Shown here piece by piece: positions 22,035-33,329 of a stretch of 60,000 nucleotides of DNA. How positions within the stretch are numbered: position 1 is the first letter of the stretch; each line of letters starts with the position of its first letter. The notes under the pieces were generated by a model. That model did not search any database. It saw only the letters and a list, made by a program, of their open reading frames with translations, and was not told where the DNA came from. The position numbers and the translations under genes were made by a program. The DNA comes from Tubulanus polymorphus (Eukaryota; Nemertea; Palaeonemertea; Tubulaniformes; Tubulanidae): contig NC_134026.1 in assembly GCF_964204645.1 (NCBI RefSeq), positions 18,558,650 through 18,618,649 on the forward strand, given 5' to 3'.

Positions 22035-22639
22035 CTATCTGGGCCTTACGATCTTTGATTTTGCTTGTGGTTTTAGAGAGGCGAGCCTCCTTTTCTTTCA
22101 GCGAAACTTCCTCCGCTCTAGTAGCAGCAAGAAATTCCCCAAATCTCTGGAACCTTCCCTCCCTTTTGAGGTTGAGGGATGATATCATAGCCTCATTTTC
22201 GTTTGCGGCACCTACGTTTATTGCCTTCCTAAAAAGGTCTGTAGGCGCTGTATATAATGACTACTGGTTTCGTCAATCGACTGTTTGGATTCATAGAATC
22301 TCATTAAGATAGAATGTCCATCAGCAACAGTGCCATAGACGACCTGCAGAACTTCATTGATCTCTTTTAAAGTTGCATCAGGGCCTAAGCTCCGGACAAT
22401 GCCCATAGCTGGCTGTGCCAGGCTTTGAAAAATAATTCTCTTTTTAATTCGATCATCTCCGTCTTCCCTTTCAAGCTCGTTTACATAAAAAGACCTTGTA
22501 TCAAAATATTCTTTCTACCTGAGAATAATTTGAGTCTACGGCTCCATGATTTTTCATTAATATGGCCCAATTGGCCATCTGCCTCCTCGGCTCTACGAGC
22601 ACTAATCTCAGCCTCAGTCTCAGCCTCAGCCTCAGCCAT
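22035..22639 (-). pseudogene. Ty3/gypsy gag (PNMA-like)
   Basis: ATG at 22639 opens MAEAEAETEAEISARRAEEA. Then come SWSRRLKLFSGR, a one-base shift, and FYVNELEREDGDDR, followed by ALGIVRSLG-type and ATLKEINEVLQVVYG wording, YESKQSIDETSSHYIQRLQ, and, after another shift, a charged C-terminal helix ending at 22035. The capsid pattern of a helix, GPDATxxEIxxxLxxxYG and then QxxxExxxxYxxRLQ, is that of Ty3/gypsy gag and its domesticated PNMA relatives. No CCHC knuckle is seen. A primer-binding site and probable LTR lie upstream on the same strand. Confidence 0.7.
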
Positions 22640-23149
22640 GACTAATTGTAAACAAAAGAATTAAAAAAATACGACCTATTAGCGGATACTGGAAGCAGTT
22701 CCTGGTCAAATTAATAAAACTAGTTCTTGGCGAACCTACTCTTATACTAGGAAAATGAAAGCTTTTAATCTCTTTCAACTTTTGTCCTAATTTTCACAAT
22801 CTAAACTAATAACAGAGTTACTCCAGGAAATTTGTGAGTGCAAATCGTAACTACCGGGATTTCTAATTACATTAACCCTAATATCTATAGCCAATCACAT
22901 GACGTGCAGTGGATGAGCAATGCAGTTTCTCTCACTTCTAACTGAAATAATTATATCTAAGTATCAACACTGAAAAAAGAATGCTTATATTCTTATCTGC
23001 TTAGTTCTGACTGAAATATATACTAACACCCATTCAACAACTGCGCCACAATCAGTGGGCGGTACTGACAGTTTGACCTGACAGTTGTCAATAATCAAAT
23101 GAATAGTTCATGGTATTCTCTAAAAATAAATCCGACAGATTTTAAAAAT

Positions 23150-23166
23150 CCCAGCGAGGGTGCCAA
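23150..23166 (-). promoter_or_regulatory. probable retrotransposon primer-binding site
   Basis: The minus strand reads TGGCACCCTCGCTGGGA. That is complementary to a tRNA 3' end (TCCCAGCGAGGGTGCCA), complete with CCA and the start of a T arm. It lies about 510 bases upstream of the gypsy gag start, as expected. Confidence 0.6.
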
Positions 23167-24501
23167 ATGTAAAATACCCACTTGCTACACAGAATTACAA
23201 GAAAACCAAAATCGCCACGGTGGGTTTGGGAACAAATGTCAGAGAGAAATACCAGGACTGAACTTGACTAAACGCAGAACCATTCATATAAGAATATAGT
23301 ACAATTTTATATTTTTCTATAAAATGAATAAACAGTTACAAGATTATATAATTAATATTAATCAGACCACAAATATTGCCTAAATTCAATTAAGTGAGCC
23401 CACTGACTTGTTACTAATATGTATTAAATAGTTTTCCTAAAAAGATTTTATCATACGACCTGTTTGTTGGTTGTCCGTTCCGAATTTACAGCAATCAACG
23501 ATAAATTAATGTCCAATTAATGTTTCTTTACAGCCACTTCATCCAAATTCGATAATGTCAGTCAGTTTGTTTTTTCACTTAACACAATAAATTCACTTTC
23601 CAATTTTCCATCTGCACCACGATTACAAAGTAACCAAATCATCCTCAACAGCCAATATACACAAGAAATAAACCAAACCACATCGCTCACCAATCCACAA
23701 ACGTCGCCAAAATAAAAGTAGCTTAAATCCAATTCCGGAATGTCACCATAATTTCCGGTAAATCAATCCGTTTAAATACTTTCGATTCTCGAATGTGAAC
23801 AATTCGAAATCAATGCGCCATTCGATACAAATTTTATATTCTTCTCGCAGAGAAAAATTAATACTAAAGTTCCGCAAGCTGCTGTACTCCGTTTTATTTG
23901 TAGTTTACAAATAGTAAAACTTCTGTTCCTGATCGAACGAATTGCACTTCGATATTCGTATCTTCCGTGAAAATTACGCTTCCACAAAAGTTAAAGTAAC
24001 TCCTTAATTACTCATAAATCAGCAATGAGCAATTGCTAATTTTTTTCTCGATCCACTGCGAGAGCTAAAGCTTTCATAATATTAAAAACCTAGTTGGTTT
24101 TTGATAAAGAATTAACTTATAAAAGAGAGGACTAATTATTAGTTACTGCCCTCCTCTAGATCATGAGATCCCTTTTTCTTCTCCCTGACTAAAATTCAAC
24201 AACAGGAAATTCCCATCTAAATTATCCCCCATTTCCTGAAACTACTCAGGAAAAATAGTACCTTCCAAAATATAGAATTAAACCTTTGAAAACTTTTCTT
24301 AATTGAAAATAAACATTATAACACTCCAACTAACTGAACCTGATAAAGTTAGTTGAAGTTTTCTAAAGTCTGATGAATCTTAATATTTTTAAGTTTTAAA
24401 CGTTGACAGATGCAATCTGGAGGCACATAGCTTACCAAAAATGGTAAGGTTATTGCTTCTCTAAGATTACATATAACATTACTCAATTATAACCCCTGAC
24501 A
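23167..24501 (-). repeat. probable 5' LTR of the gypsy element
   Basis: On the minus strand this segment starts TGTCAGGGG at 24501 and ends TTTTACA at 23167, immediately before the primer-binding site. Thus it has the TG...CA ends expected of an LTR. It holds no reading frame. I found no second copy in the window, so the outer boundary is an inference from the TGT start. Confidence 0.4.
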
Positions 24502-24962
24502 ATGTCACAAACTGAAGCGAAATTGATGATAGCACATACTTCTGCCATGAAGGTGCTCAACACGTCATGTGTCAAGGTTTTCCCTGTATTCCCAAGGAGG
24601 ATTGAATCATAGAGTTCATAGCTATTGAATAATAGAGTTCAACTCTTAGTAGCAAATCAACTGTGCTTTGGTCGTCATCTCCCGATTCCAAGGACATCGT
24701 CAACAGCTAGGTCCATAGCGCATACATCAACAGCAACTGAGAGCTGTTATCTAGCAAATATTCTTGAGGGCATCTGTAGCTTGCTCACATAAACAAATTC
24801 GAGTGACTGATTGTATCCAGCCAGTTCCTCTCATGCGCTGAAAACTGCCTGGTAACTAGTTGTGTCCAATCGCAGTGTGCTAGGCTTTAAGAAGGCATTT
24901 AGGCCTAAGTTGAATCACCTCTAATTTTGAGACTTTATGAGGCCTATTTCTCAATTTTCCAG

Positions 24963-26473
24963 GAGATAATGAAGACTTGGCAAAAATTGGTGAGGCTAAT
25001 GAAAAACTGAGGTTTTGTGATGTGAAAAACAAATGCTATGAGTATGACTTAAAATGTGTACTGCTTACACATTTATTGAAGAAACTTATCCCAGATTGCT
25101 CAATCGCTGTGATGACTGATGAAATGGAAAGTATAGGGAAGACAATGAGGAATCCTCATGCTGAAAATGAATTTCTCTGTAGCTGTGGTTGTGGAGGGAG
25201 GATTTTCACTGACAAAACTTCAATTGGTATGTACATTAGACTAAGTGCTTAAATACAACCTTCAGGTGCACGTTTTATAGACTGGTATCATATTTGGCTG
25301 ACTCAATTCAAATTGCACCTCCCCTGAATCAGACTCTAGCCTCATAGCCTTACTTACCTAACTTTTTATTTAGATATGTTGGATCATGTGTTGGACCATT
25401 TCTTCTTTTCTTCGAACCACTACAGAGTTTGTCCTGTGGTTAGGGACTGGTGTGGTCTAATGCTGAAATACATGTGGAATTTTTGTTCGATGTTTCACGA
25501 TCAGCTTAGCCCCTTTATTTTTTAACAATTGCGAACAATTGGTGAAATCTGACAGTTATGGGCGCAGTGTAAGCTTATCATTTGGTTCAGTAAAACTTGT
25601 GGGTAAAGTAACTTGTGATGATAAAGAATGAATTATGATAGGACGTGACATCCATACCTCAAATTAAACTGATTGTGCCACATTAGCACAAGGAATTTGA
25701 GTACTTTTACCCAGAGTCAACTGTCTAAAGGGTTGGTCTAGACTGACAGCAGAATTCAATACAAAAGTATTTTCCCTTAATACAACCTAACAATATATTC
25801 TCCAAGTTTCTCAATGGGACTTGGCATTGGCCATAAGTCAGTAAAATCGGTTTCTTGTTTGCTAGGCCACCAAGAAGTATTCCATGGAAGAGTGGATGCA
25901 ATAATTGGGAAAACTGCAATTCAAATGACTCTCGAAGTACCTGATCCTGATGATGAAGGTGTTGATGAAGATACTGCATTTGAATTTAAAAAGGGTACCA
26001 TTCTTAATGTGGATACCATTGAACAAGGTGCTGCAACGGCAGTTGTTTTTTCATTTTTAAAGGCAAAAGAAAAGGGGCATTTCATTGTTGCCTACAATGA
26101 AAAGCAGCGCCTCAAATGCTATCTTACTCCAACCATTTTAATATCTGAATCAAAGTATATTATCATGTTCTATGATGCCGTAAATGATCTTTTCCTTGCT
26201 TCAAATGAGGAAATATTCTGGCACCAGACATTAAGAATAAAAGATTTTTTCTATTTGTGGCTGGCACTGAACTATGAAAAAACTATGATGACTGTATATG
26301 GAACTGATACTTGTGAAAAGGTCAATTACCTAAGGTCTGGGTTTCATGAAAAAACTTGCAATTTAGACAAGTATTATGAAGTTGAGTATGGAGTTGAATT
26401 TAAAGAGCCAATGTCAAACCTGACAGAAATTTTCATGAATCCCATCAGTGATATAATTTCTGTGTTGCATTAG
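24963..26473 (+). CDS. two-exon orphan gene, PD-(D/E)XK nuclease-like
   Basis: Exon 24963-25226 follows a ttttccag acceptor and ends ATTG|GTATGT. Exon 25866-26473 follows tttcttgtttgctag. The junction phases agree (one base left over, two taken up), making a Gly codon across the splice. The first exon has a Cys cluster (FLCSCGCGGR). The second has GRVDAIIG, then FEFKK about 35 residues on and IEQGAATAVVFSF; Asp, Glu-x-Lys and Gln in that order suggest a PD-(D/E)XK nuclease fold. The frame is open through to TAG at 26471. Because the first exon needs an upstream donor, at least one 5' exon is missing from my model. Nothing ties it to a transposon in the window, so it may be a host gene or a domesticated one. 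Function is not known. Confidence 0.6.
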
Positions 26474-27500
26474 GATCTTTAGCCCACCGTTCGTGGCTGA
26501 TTGATTTGATGACCCCCTATATATCCCTAAGATCTGGTATGAGTTCGATAGTATTGAAAATCAGATCAAAGATGGCCAATAGTCGGCCATTTTCGTTTGT
26601 AAAATGCACAGTTTCGGGTTTTTGTGATTCTGAGTTAGAGAACATACTTTCAGTGTATAGATAATGCTTTATCTAATTTGAGACTAGCTTGAAAAAAATG
26701 TGAGATGAAATTGAACATGACTTAGCTGGAAGTTGTAGTTTGATGATAATTTCATTGAATGAGCTTAATTACAGAGGGAGTCACATAAGATGACGTCACT
26801 GGTTCCCCCAAGTCAGTATTCAGGAGAAATTAATGGTAAATTAATAAAACGGGGCCGGATACAATATTAGGAAAGGGCACAGGATCCCCTCTTAATTAAG
26901 CTCCTTCAATAAAATTATATTCCAACTACGACTTCCAGGTAAGTCTTGTTTAACTTCCGGCAAAATTTATAGTATTTCTTAGTAGTTTAGTGGTAAAATC
27001 TGGGGTTTAAAATGATTCAATGAGTTTTTTACGGTACCGGGATAGCTTCTGTGCCCCTACATTGGAAGAGGTTGCAAAAACTTTCAATATTTAGCTACCC
27101 TCTGATTGGTGATGTCATGTGAATTTTATTTAGGAGAAGATTCGTAGAGTAGCCATGTTAACCGGGTTTAGAATAAATAATGAGACAAGTATTCATACAA
27201 CAGTAGCGAAAGCCCTTGTGTCAAGTAAATAGTGAACCAATATAGTACTACTCGTCTCGTTATGAATTTTCTTTGAATAGTTTTAAGATTGTGAAAAATA
27301 TATTTTTTGAAAATAAAGAAATTGACAACTTATTTGACAAATTATTTGACAACTAAATAATGAGGAGCACGCCTTCGCACACCTGCTCCCAGGCGGCGCT
27401 GATCGTCAATTGGTTATTTTGAACCGGAACAATGGGGCCATTCACCACCGCGCATCGCCACTTTTACTGAACGCTTTAAAGCGTTGTATTATATCTAACA
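26474..27500. other. non-coding stretch
   Basis: Apart from the fold-back repeat nothing is recognised. Short TTTGACAA repeats lie at about 27318-27350. Confidence 0.5.
26716..26947. repeat. imperfect fold-back repeat
   Basis: 26716-26779 and the reverse complement of 26886-26947 share TGGAAGT(T/C)GTAGTT, ATAATTT(C/T)ATTGAA and GAGCTTAATTA. The arms are about 62 bp with a spacer of about 106 bp. It looks like a small non-autonomous element or a fold-back relic. Confidence 0.7.
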
Positions 27501-29716
27501 ATGCCCACGGAGTGTTGTGTTCCACTTTGTGGAACGCTTGGGGGGCATACCTTTCCGAGAGATGAGAAGAGACGCAAGATTTGGATCACCGCTGTTCGAT
27601 GGGGAGAGGCGAACTGGCAACCATCAAAACAGCGTTATTTGTAAAAGCCATTTTACGATGAGTGATTATGTTGAGGCAACTACATCAGGTTCGTAATCTA
27701 TTTTCTCTAAGGGGAAGTGGATATTTACCGATGCGGCATCATTTCGGAAACGCTATGGCCTATTGAATTGAGGTGTATTAGTTTACTGTCGCCCGCGTGA
27801 AAATGGTCATTTATTTCATTGTTTTTCACAAAAAGATATAAATGTCATCGATAACGTTTTATAAGTCGATATTTAATATCTAGGTTGTGTTAAGAAGTTT
27901 TGATGGCAATATTTATGTCCTGAAATTTAGGGATTATAATCGGAATGTGTCTGCTTCGTCAGCTCAACATTCATCATTTGCTTAGCTACAAACAACTAGC
28001 GCCATCTATCGATTATAAATTAAAACGAATATTTTTTCGAATGAAATAGCAGTTTTTAGCTATTTCTCTGTACTCAACATCAATTAATTTTTTTAGGAAC
28101 TACCCCGCTACAGCGACGCCTGAAAAAGAATGCAGTGCCCTCACAATTTCCATGGACTCAGGAGATTTCACCTGCAGGTGCCGACCGTAATGAACGCTAT
28201 TTAAAACGGAAACAGCTCTTGTCAGAAAATTAGTCAATGGCTAAAAGACAAAGAAAGCTGGCTTTGAATGAAGTTGCAGCCTTTGAAATGATTAACGAAA
28301 TGGTCAAGCCAAATGAAGATGAAAATCAGGGTGAGTATTTAAAGGTAGTGGGAAAATGAGGAAAATTTCCCATTTCATTCTCATTCTGCTGAGCTAAAAG
28401 TTGACCGGGCCACCTGCCTATCTATCTACCCTGTACATTACTTCTTGATGCTGTAAAAACTATTTCAATAATGTTTATACATACACATTGATACGTCAAC
28501 AACATTGGTGCTTCACGTGAATTTTGTCGTTTATTAGGTATGTATATTTCAGAATTTTTGTTAAATTCTAATGATTATTTTTGAGAAGATGTGCGCGTCA
28601 TCAATATATCAGAGTTAGACTGGTTGCCGGGCAATTCAATTCAATTATCGATATAATCAAATCCATAATAATTTTATTGATCCTTGATATTACAAAATTT
28701 ATATTACGTTATTTTATTGTCGACAATATTAACAATGTTTTGTTTTTCAAGGCGTCAATAAACTTTCAAGTTAGTTTTATTGTTTTAAAATCATGACCAA
28801 GCTATTGAACCATAACATACCCGGCAGCTAGGGAAATTATAACTGCTTACAAATTTCATTGCAGTTTACGAAATGACACAGCCAATTAGGAGAAATAATT
28901 TTTTAAAGTATAATTTTTTAGCCGCTTTGGGTAGACTCTACATTAAACGTAAGCAGTTTATTTTTGTATTTTCAGATTCGTCAGATAACGGTTGTGATAG
29001 TGGTAATGTGATCGTCACTAGGCCAATTGGAATTCAGTATGAACTTTTAGGAAACTATTCCCCATTAGACCATTTTGGGCAAACCGATAAGAGCATACAT
29101 TACTACACTGGGCTGGAAACTAGACAAAGATTCTACTTCGTGTTAAATGTACTTGGACCAGCTGCACACAGTTTAAATTACTATCATGCATACTACCAGA
29201 TTTATAAATTGAAGAACAATTTTTCATGGTCCTCATGAAATTGAGACTTTACCGGTGTGATTATGAACTTTCGCGAATGTTTAAGGTTACTGAGAAAGTG
29301 GTTGCAAACGTTTGCATTACTTGGATTAATTTCATGGCAAATGAACTAGAAGACATTGATTGGTGGCCACGCAAGGAACTTATTCGTTATTTTATGCCTT
29401 CGGATTTGGGCTTGAAATTTCCATCCACACGTGTGATTTTGGATGGCACAGAGTGTCCAATAAAAAAGCCTAAGCATCCACTAGCCCAACAATCAACGTA
29501 TTCTACCTATAAGAACCGAAATACAATGAAAGTGTGGTTGGTATTAGCCCAGGTGGCATTGTTACATATGTTTCCTCAGCATATGGAGGTGCTACTAGCG
29601 ACAGACAGATCATTGAACGTAGCGATCTGCGGAAATTGTGTGATCCTGTGAACATGTTGTGTGAACATGTAAAAATGTTAGAAGTAATAAAGTATAAAAA
29701 TGATCATATTCTTTAA
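27501..29716 (+). pseudogene. THAP-domain transposase gene with DDE_Tnp_4 domain
   Basis: Exon 1 (27501-27688) encodes a THAP finger: MPTECCVPLCG, GGHTFPRD, W and, after a one-base shift, ICKSHF, giving the C2CH pattern. Exon 2 (28097-28330) has RRLKKNAVPSQFPW, the conserved end of THAP domains, and an in-frame TAG at 28231. Exon 3 starts at 28976 after ttttcag; phases agree at both junctions. It encodes HYYTGLETRQRF, then after shifts near 29215 and 29535 the DDE_Tnp_4 blocks FMVLMKLRL, PSTRVILDGTE (first Asp), NTMKVW and ISPGGIVTYVSSAYGGATSD (second Asp). The last acidic residue is missing, as the frame runs into unrelated sequence. THAP plus DDE_Tnp_4 is common in invertebrate DNA transposons. 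It is dead here. Confidence 0.88.
27757..28020 (+). repeat. repeat inside THAP gene intron, inverted copy at 32940-33258
   Basis: GGCCTATTGAATTGAGGT, TGGCAATATTTATGT, ATTTAGGGAT, TCGGAATGTG and CGCCATCTATC recur in the same order on the opposite strand at 33258-32940. The pair encloses the rest of the THAP gene and the whole SWIM/YqaJ gene. Confidence 0.8.
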
Positions 29717-30115
29717 AAAGAAATCCTGTGGATTAGCTTTTAAATGATTTTTCAACTTAGAATGTTCTGGGAAGTGAGGTTCTTTCTGTGGCCATCCCGC
29801 GAGGAGTATTTGTTCTGTTTGTTGTCATTAAAACCTGAGTAGATACATTAGGAGTGGTTAAACTGAGTCGCCCTCCTCACTAGCTGCACAGAAAATCTGA
29901 ACCAGCCGAGTCACTGCCAGGGGCAAAACTAAGGCACCCTTCACACTAAAACATGCCACCACTCGTCACAATCACTGTCTGTTCAGTGTCGTCGAGACTC
30001 GGGAAATCAAAATGTCATCTCGGGTCTTCCGTGACGAGTTAATGGTTAAAAGGAAAAACTAGTGCTGCCACCTCTTCCAGTTTAAAATAAAACACAATTT
30101 TGAAACATTAATAAA
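29717..30115. other. spacer between two convergent genes
   Basis: About 400 bases between the end of the THAP/DDE gene and the stop codon of the SWIM/YqaJ gene. No gene is seen. Confidence 0.5.
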
Positions 30116-32334
30116 TTACATATATTTTGAATAACTTCTATAGTATAAGTTTTCAACCACCATGGGTCTGAAATATGAAATAAAGAACGCATCTAGTTTT
30201 CCACACATAGTTTTAATAAATTCCGGGTCTCTTTTAACGACTATCATTTGCAAGTCTTTGAATGTATATATCACAAAATAGCAGACTTCAGCCTGGGTGC
30301 ACATCAGCTGTCCTTGTACTTGATAGTAGTAATCATTGTTTTTTTTAAGTTGGAGTTCTCCATTAACAAGCGCAAGGTAAGGCACAGTAACCTCCGAGAT
30401 AAACTTATCACGCGCGGTATACGGACATTTAACTTCGACTATTGTTTTGGAGTCAATAATGCCATCTGGAGATGCAGCTAACCGAGGTCGTTCCTTGTAA
30501 ATAAAGAGGCCGCACTCTTTAGCTTCCTGAATGCCTGGATAATCTGAGCGAAATTTCTTTATGGCCACCGATTCATATTTCCGTCCATGAACAATGGGAG
30601 CAGAATTTATTTCCTGGCTACACATCAGGTCTGAAGCAAGTTTCTTTAAATTCAGGATGGGAGTAGCTTTGCAAATTCTTCCATATGAGGATGCCATTAA
30701 CCGTTTGCTTCTTTCATAAAACCAGACTTTGTTTCTCGACTGTCCTCTTGTTTTCGTCTCTATCTCCCGGATATATTCTTCCGTAACAGACCCATGGGTG
30801 AGCTATAAAACGGGCTTGATAAGATTAATTATAAAGAATATAAAATTGTAAATCTGTGTGCTCAATCTAAGACTAGTATTCTAGTCCTATTTCAGTTTTA
30901 GTTGTACATTTTCCCTTTTCAAGAATTCATCTACATCTGTTGAACTACCAAACTGATAATCATTAGTAATTCCATATGGATTTGCTGGGTTGGACAGCTG
31001 TAGAAATGGCATGTCATACTGAAACTAAATGTTTGGAGAGAATCATTCATTTGCACAATTATTGGCTCAAAACGTAAAAATAAAACTAAATCATAACTAG
31101 GCTACATGTATTTCATTTTTGGAGATAACAAACCTGACAGTTCAACGCTAGATTTGTGATGGTATCTATACGATTCGGACGTCTTCTATATTCTACAGGT
31201 CTTGGATCATACAACATCTGGGACTGTTTACGCATTTCAGCAATATTTGAATCTCTCATAGGACTCCCTTTATAGGCTTTAGCTCTGTGAAATGTTTGCA
31301 GCACCTGTAAGCTGAAATAAAATGACATAGAGGTTTCTTGGTTGAAGAAAAATAGTTCCTTTTTATAAGAAAAATCAATCACATTGCACACTGTTTTCAG
31401 AGATATTAATACTTGCCTGAGTGCTTGTGGTTTCCAAAATGATATCTTTCTCCAACAAAAAACAATTGACGGCATACAGTACTGTTACAACATGTTTACA
31501 GTGAGCGGTTGGCCCTTGCCCAGCACCACATTCACACTGGCTCTCTTCAAAGACTCCATCTTTATCAACCTTGATGAAAAGCATTTTAAAAGATAAAGTT
31601 TAAAGTAAACAAAATACCGGTACTAATTCTCTAAGGTTAATGACCTAGGAATCATCAAGTCACCTATATTTTGTGAAGCGAAAATAAAGACATCCTATCG
31701 CTCTAAGATAGGATTTATGTAAGTATAACAGTCTTTCAAAGATTTTCATTATTGAACAAGTCGGTTTTATAGAGAATTTACAAAAAAAATGTTTTTGATT
31801 TAATATAAACAACAGGGATGTACGGATAGAACATTTCTACAAACCTTGATATCCACCCTGTATTCCACAGTCTTTTTCATCTGTGCCCACACGACTGCTT
31901 TCAAGAAAACATAATCCGATGCCTTTGCCAAGCGTATATGACGTACAAACCTGTTAAGAGAAAAAGAAACATTTGCATGAGGGAAACAACAAATTGTGAC
32001 CTGAGGATTCGGTTATATGTGTGTTACCTACCTTTGCCTGTAGAGCTCTTTACATTTGTCATCAAATTTTTTATCATACAGAGCCAAAAAGTTTGCGATC
32101 AGTGACTCAGTAATAGGGGGTAGGTCAGCGAACATCTCGTAGTGAATGTCTTTTATAGTTATCAGCTGATGGCAACGTCATGTGAATTTCCATCTCGGGT
32201 TCATTGCTGGTTGTTCCTTGGTTGATCTTGTAAAATTCTAATCTGCATGAGATAATTTTCCAATTTAACATAGATGGATCAGGGGTAGATTTTAAGGGGA
32301 GGGGGTTAAAAACTGAAGTCCCACTCAAAGGCAT
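30116..32334 (-). CDS. SWIM zinc finger and YqaJ nuclease gene, six exons
   Basis: Proposed exons: 32334-32032, 31950-31845, 31569-31417, 31304-31134, 31018-30908 and 30802-30116. All junction phases agree. Exon 3 has a SWIM finger (CECGAGQGPTAHCKH). Exon 4 has the LQTFHRAKAY block that follows SWIM in this family. Exon 6 has ETKTRGQSRNKVWF and the YqaJ/lambda-exonuclease domain (PD-(D/E)XK) with HGRKYE, Asp in AASPDGII, Glu and Lys in VEVKCPY, and YYYQVQGQLM. The third intron appears to be GC-AG (CAG|GCAAGT). Exon 1 has a frame change near 32150, either a mutation or a missed intron. The fifth donor (AAT|GTACAA) is weak. The predicted enzyme would be an exonuclease or recombination nuclease. 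It lies tail to tail with the THAP transposase gene. Confidence 0.78.
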
Positions 32335-32342
32335 AAAAAATG

Positions 32343-32420
32343 ATACAGCGGAACCTCGTTAAAGCGAACTTCACGGGACCAGAAAATATGTTCGTTATAA
32401 CCGATAGTTTGTTATACATT
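32343..32420 (+). repeat. possible DNA-transposon end
   Basis: The text CGGAACCTCGTTAAAGCGAA, followed by TTCACGGGACCA and GTTCGTTATAACCGATAG, resembles the ends of pogo/Tigger-like elements. No partner end was found. Confidence 0.3.
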
Positions 32421-32939
32421 GACATGCCTTGACTATCTTGGTTGATTGACACGAAGGACCAAGGCAGACAGGTCTTGAGTACCCGTGTCCAAATTCACAC
32501 ACAACACCATATATATTAACTGTATTTTGTGAAATGAATTTATTTAGACATAAGAATTTGTTTAGTCACTGCTCAACGACCTTGAGATAACATTTCAACT
32601 TTGCTTGTAACCAAACTCGTGACCGGTTAGTTTGAACCCCAATAAAATGAAAAAGGAACAACACCCGCACAAACTGAGAGGGTTATGCCTAGGCCTAGGC
32701 CTAACGGTGTTAGATTTCTTTTTTTCAACAGGGACCTTTTTTCAATAACGAATAAGGGCTGTTTTCAAACACAGATTGACAATTAGGCCTACGGAATTAT
32801 ACCTCAAATATCAAAAGTTTATGAGGGTTTTTTTCATTATTCATTATCCATTATTTTGAGTCACAAAATAGGCTACGCAAAACCAAAAAGCCCGAGGTCC
32901 AATGATATTGGCTCTATAAGCTGAATAAAGCTTAAATTT
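32421..32939. other. non-coding stretch
   Basis: No gene recognised; contains taggcctaggcctaacgg-like strings near 32690. Confidence 0.5.
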
Positions 32940-33258
32940 ATGTTGATGATAGATGGCGATAGTAGTAGCTCAGCTGTCAAAATAACTTTACTGACAAGGC
33001 AGTCACATTCCGAAAATTATCCCTAAATATCAACACACAAACATTGCCATCTAAACTTCTAATGGCAATCTACATCTTAGATATTGATTTGTAAAACATT
33101 TTGTCAATGATTTATGTATGTTTTTAGCATTATGTCCATTTTCTGGATCATAAACAAATTTGAACATAAAAATGAAAAATAATGAAAATTTTCATGCGGG
33201 ACCTGACGATCCATGCGGGCAGGTGACGGTAAACTGATACCTCAATTCCATAGGCCAA
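32940..33258 (-). repeat. inverted copy of the 27757-28020 repeat
   Basis: Reverse-complement match to 27757-28020, somewhat longer because of extra AT-rich sequence near 33120-33200. It ends where the DIRS remnant begins. Confidence 0.8.
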
Positions 33259-33329
33259 TCATTCGAAACTCACTCTCAAGAGTAATAAAAGTGAATTTGC
33301 TGTGTGAATATAGATTAAAGTAGTTAGAT

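Noticed and set aside
28865-28975. Extra exon with a 27-base intron in the THAP gene
   Set aside because: Such an intron is too short to splice, and the direct junction 28330 to 28976 already keeps phase.
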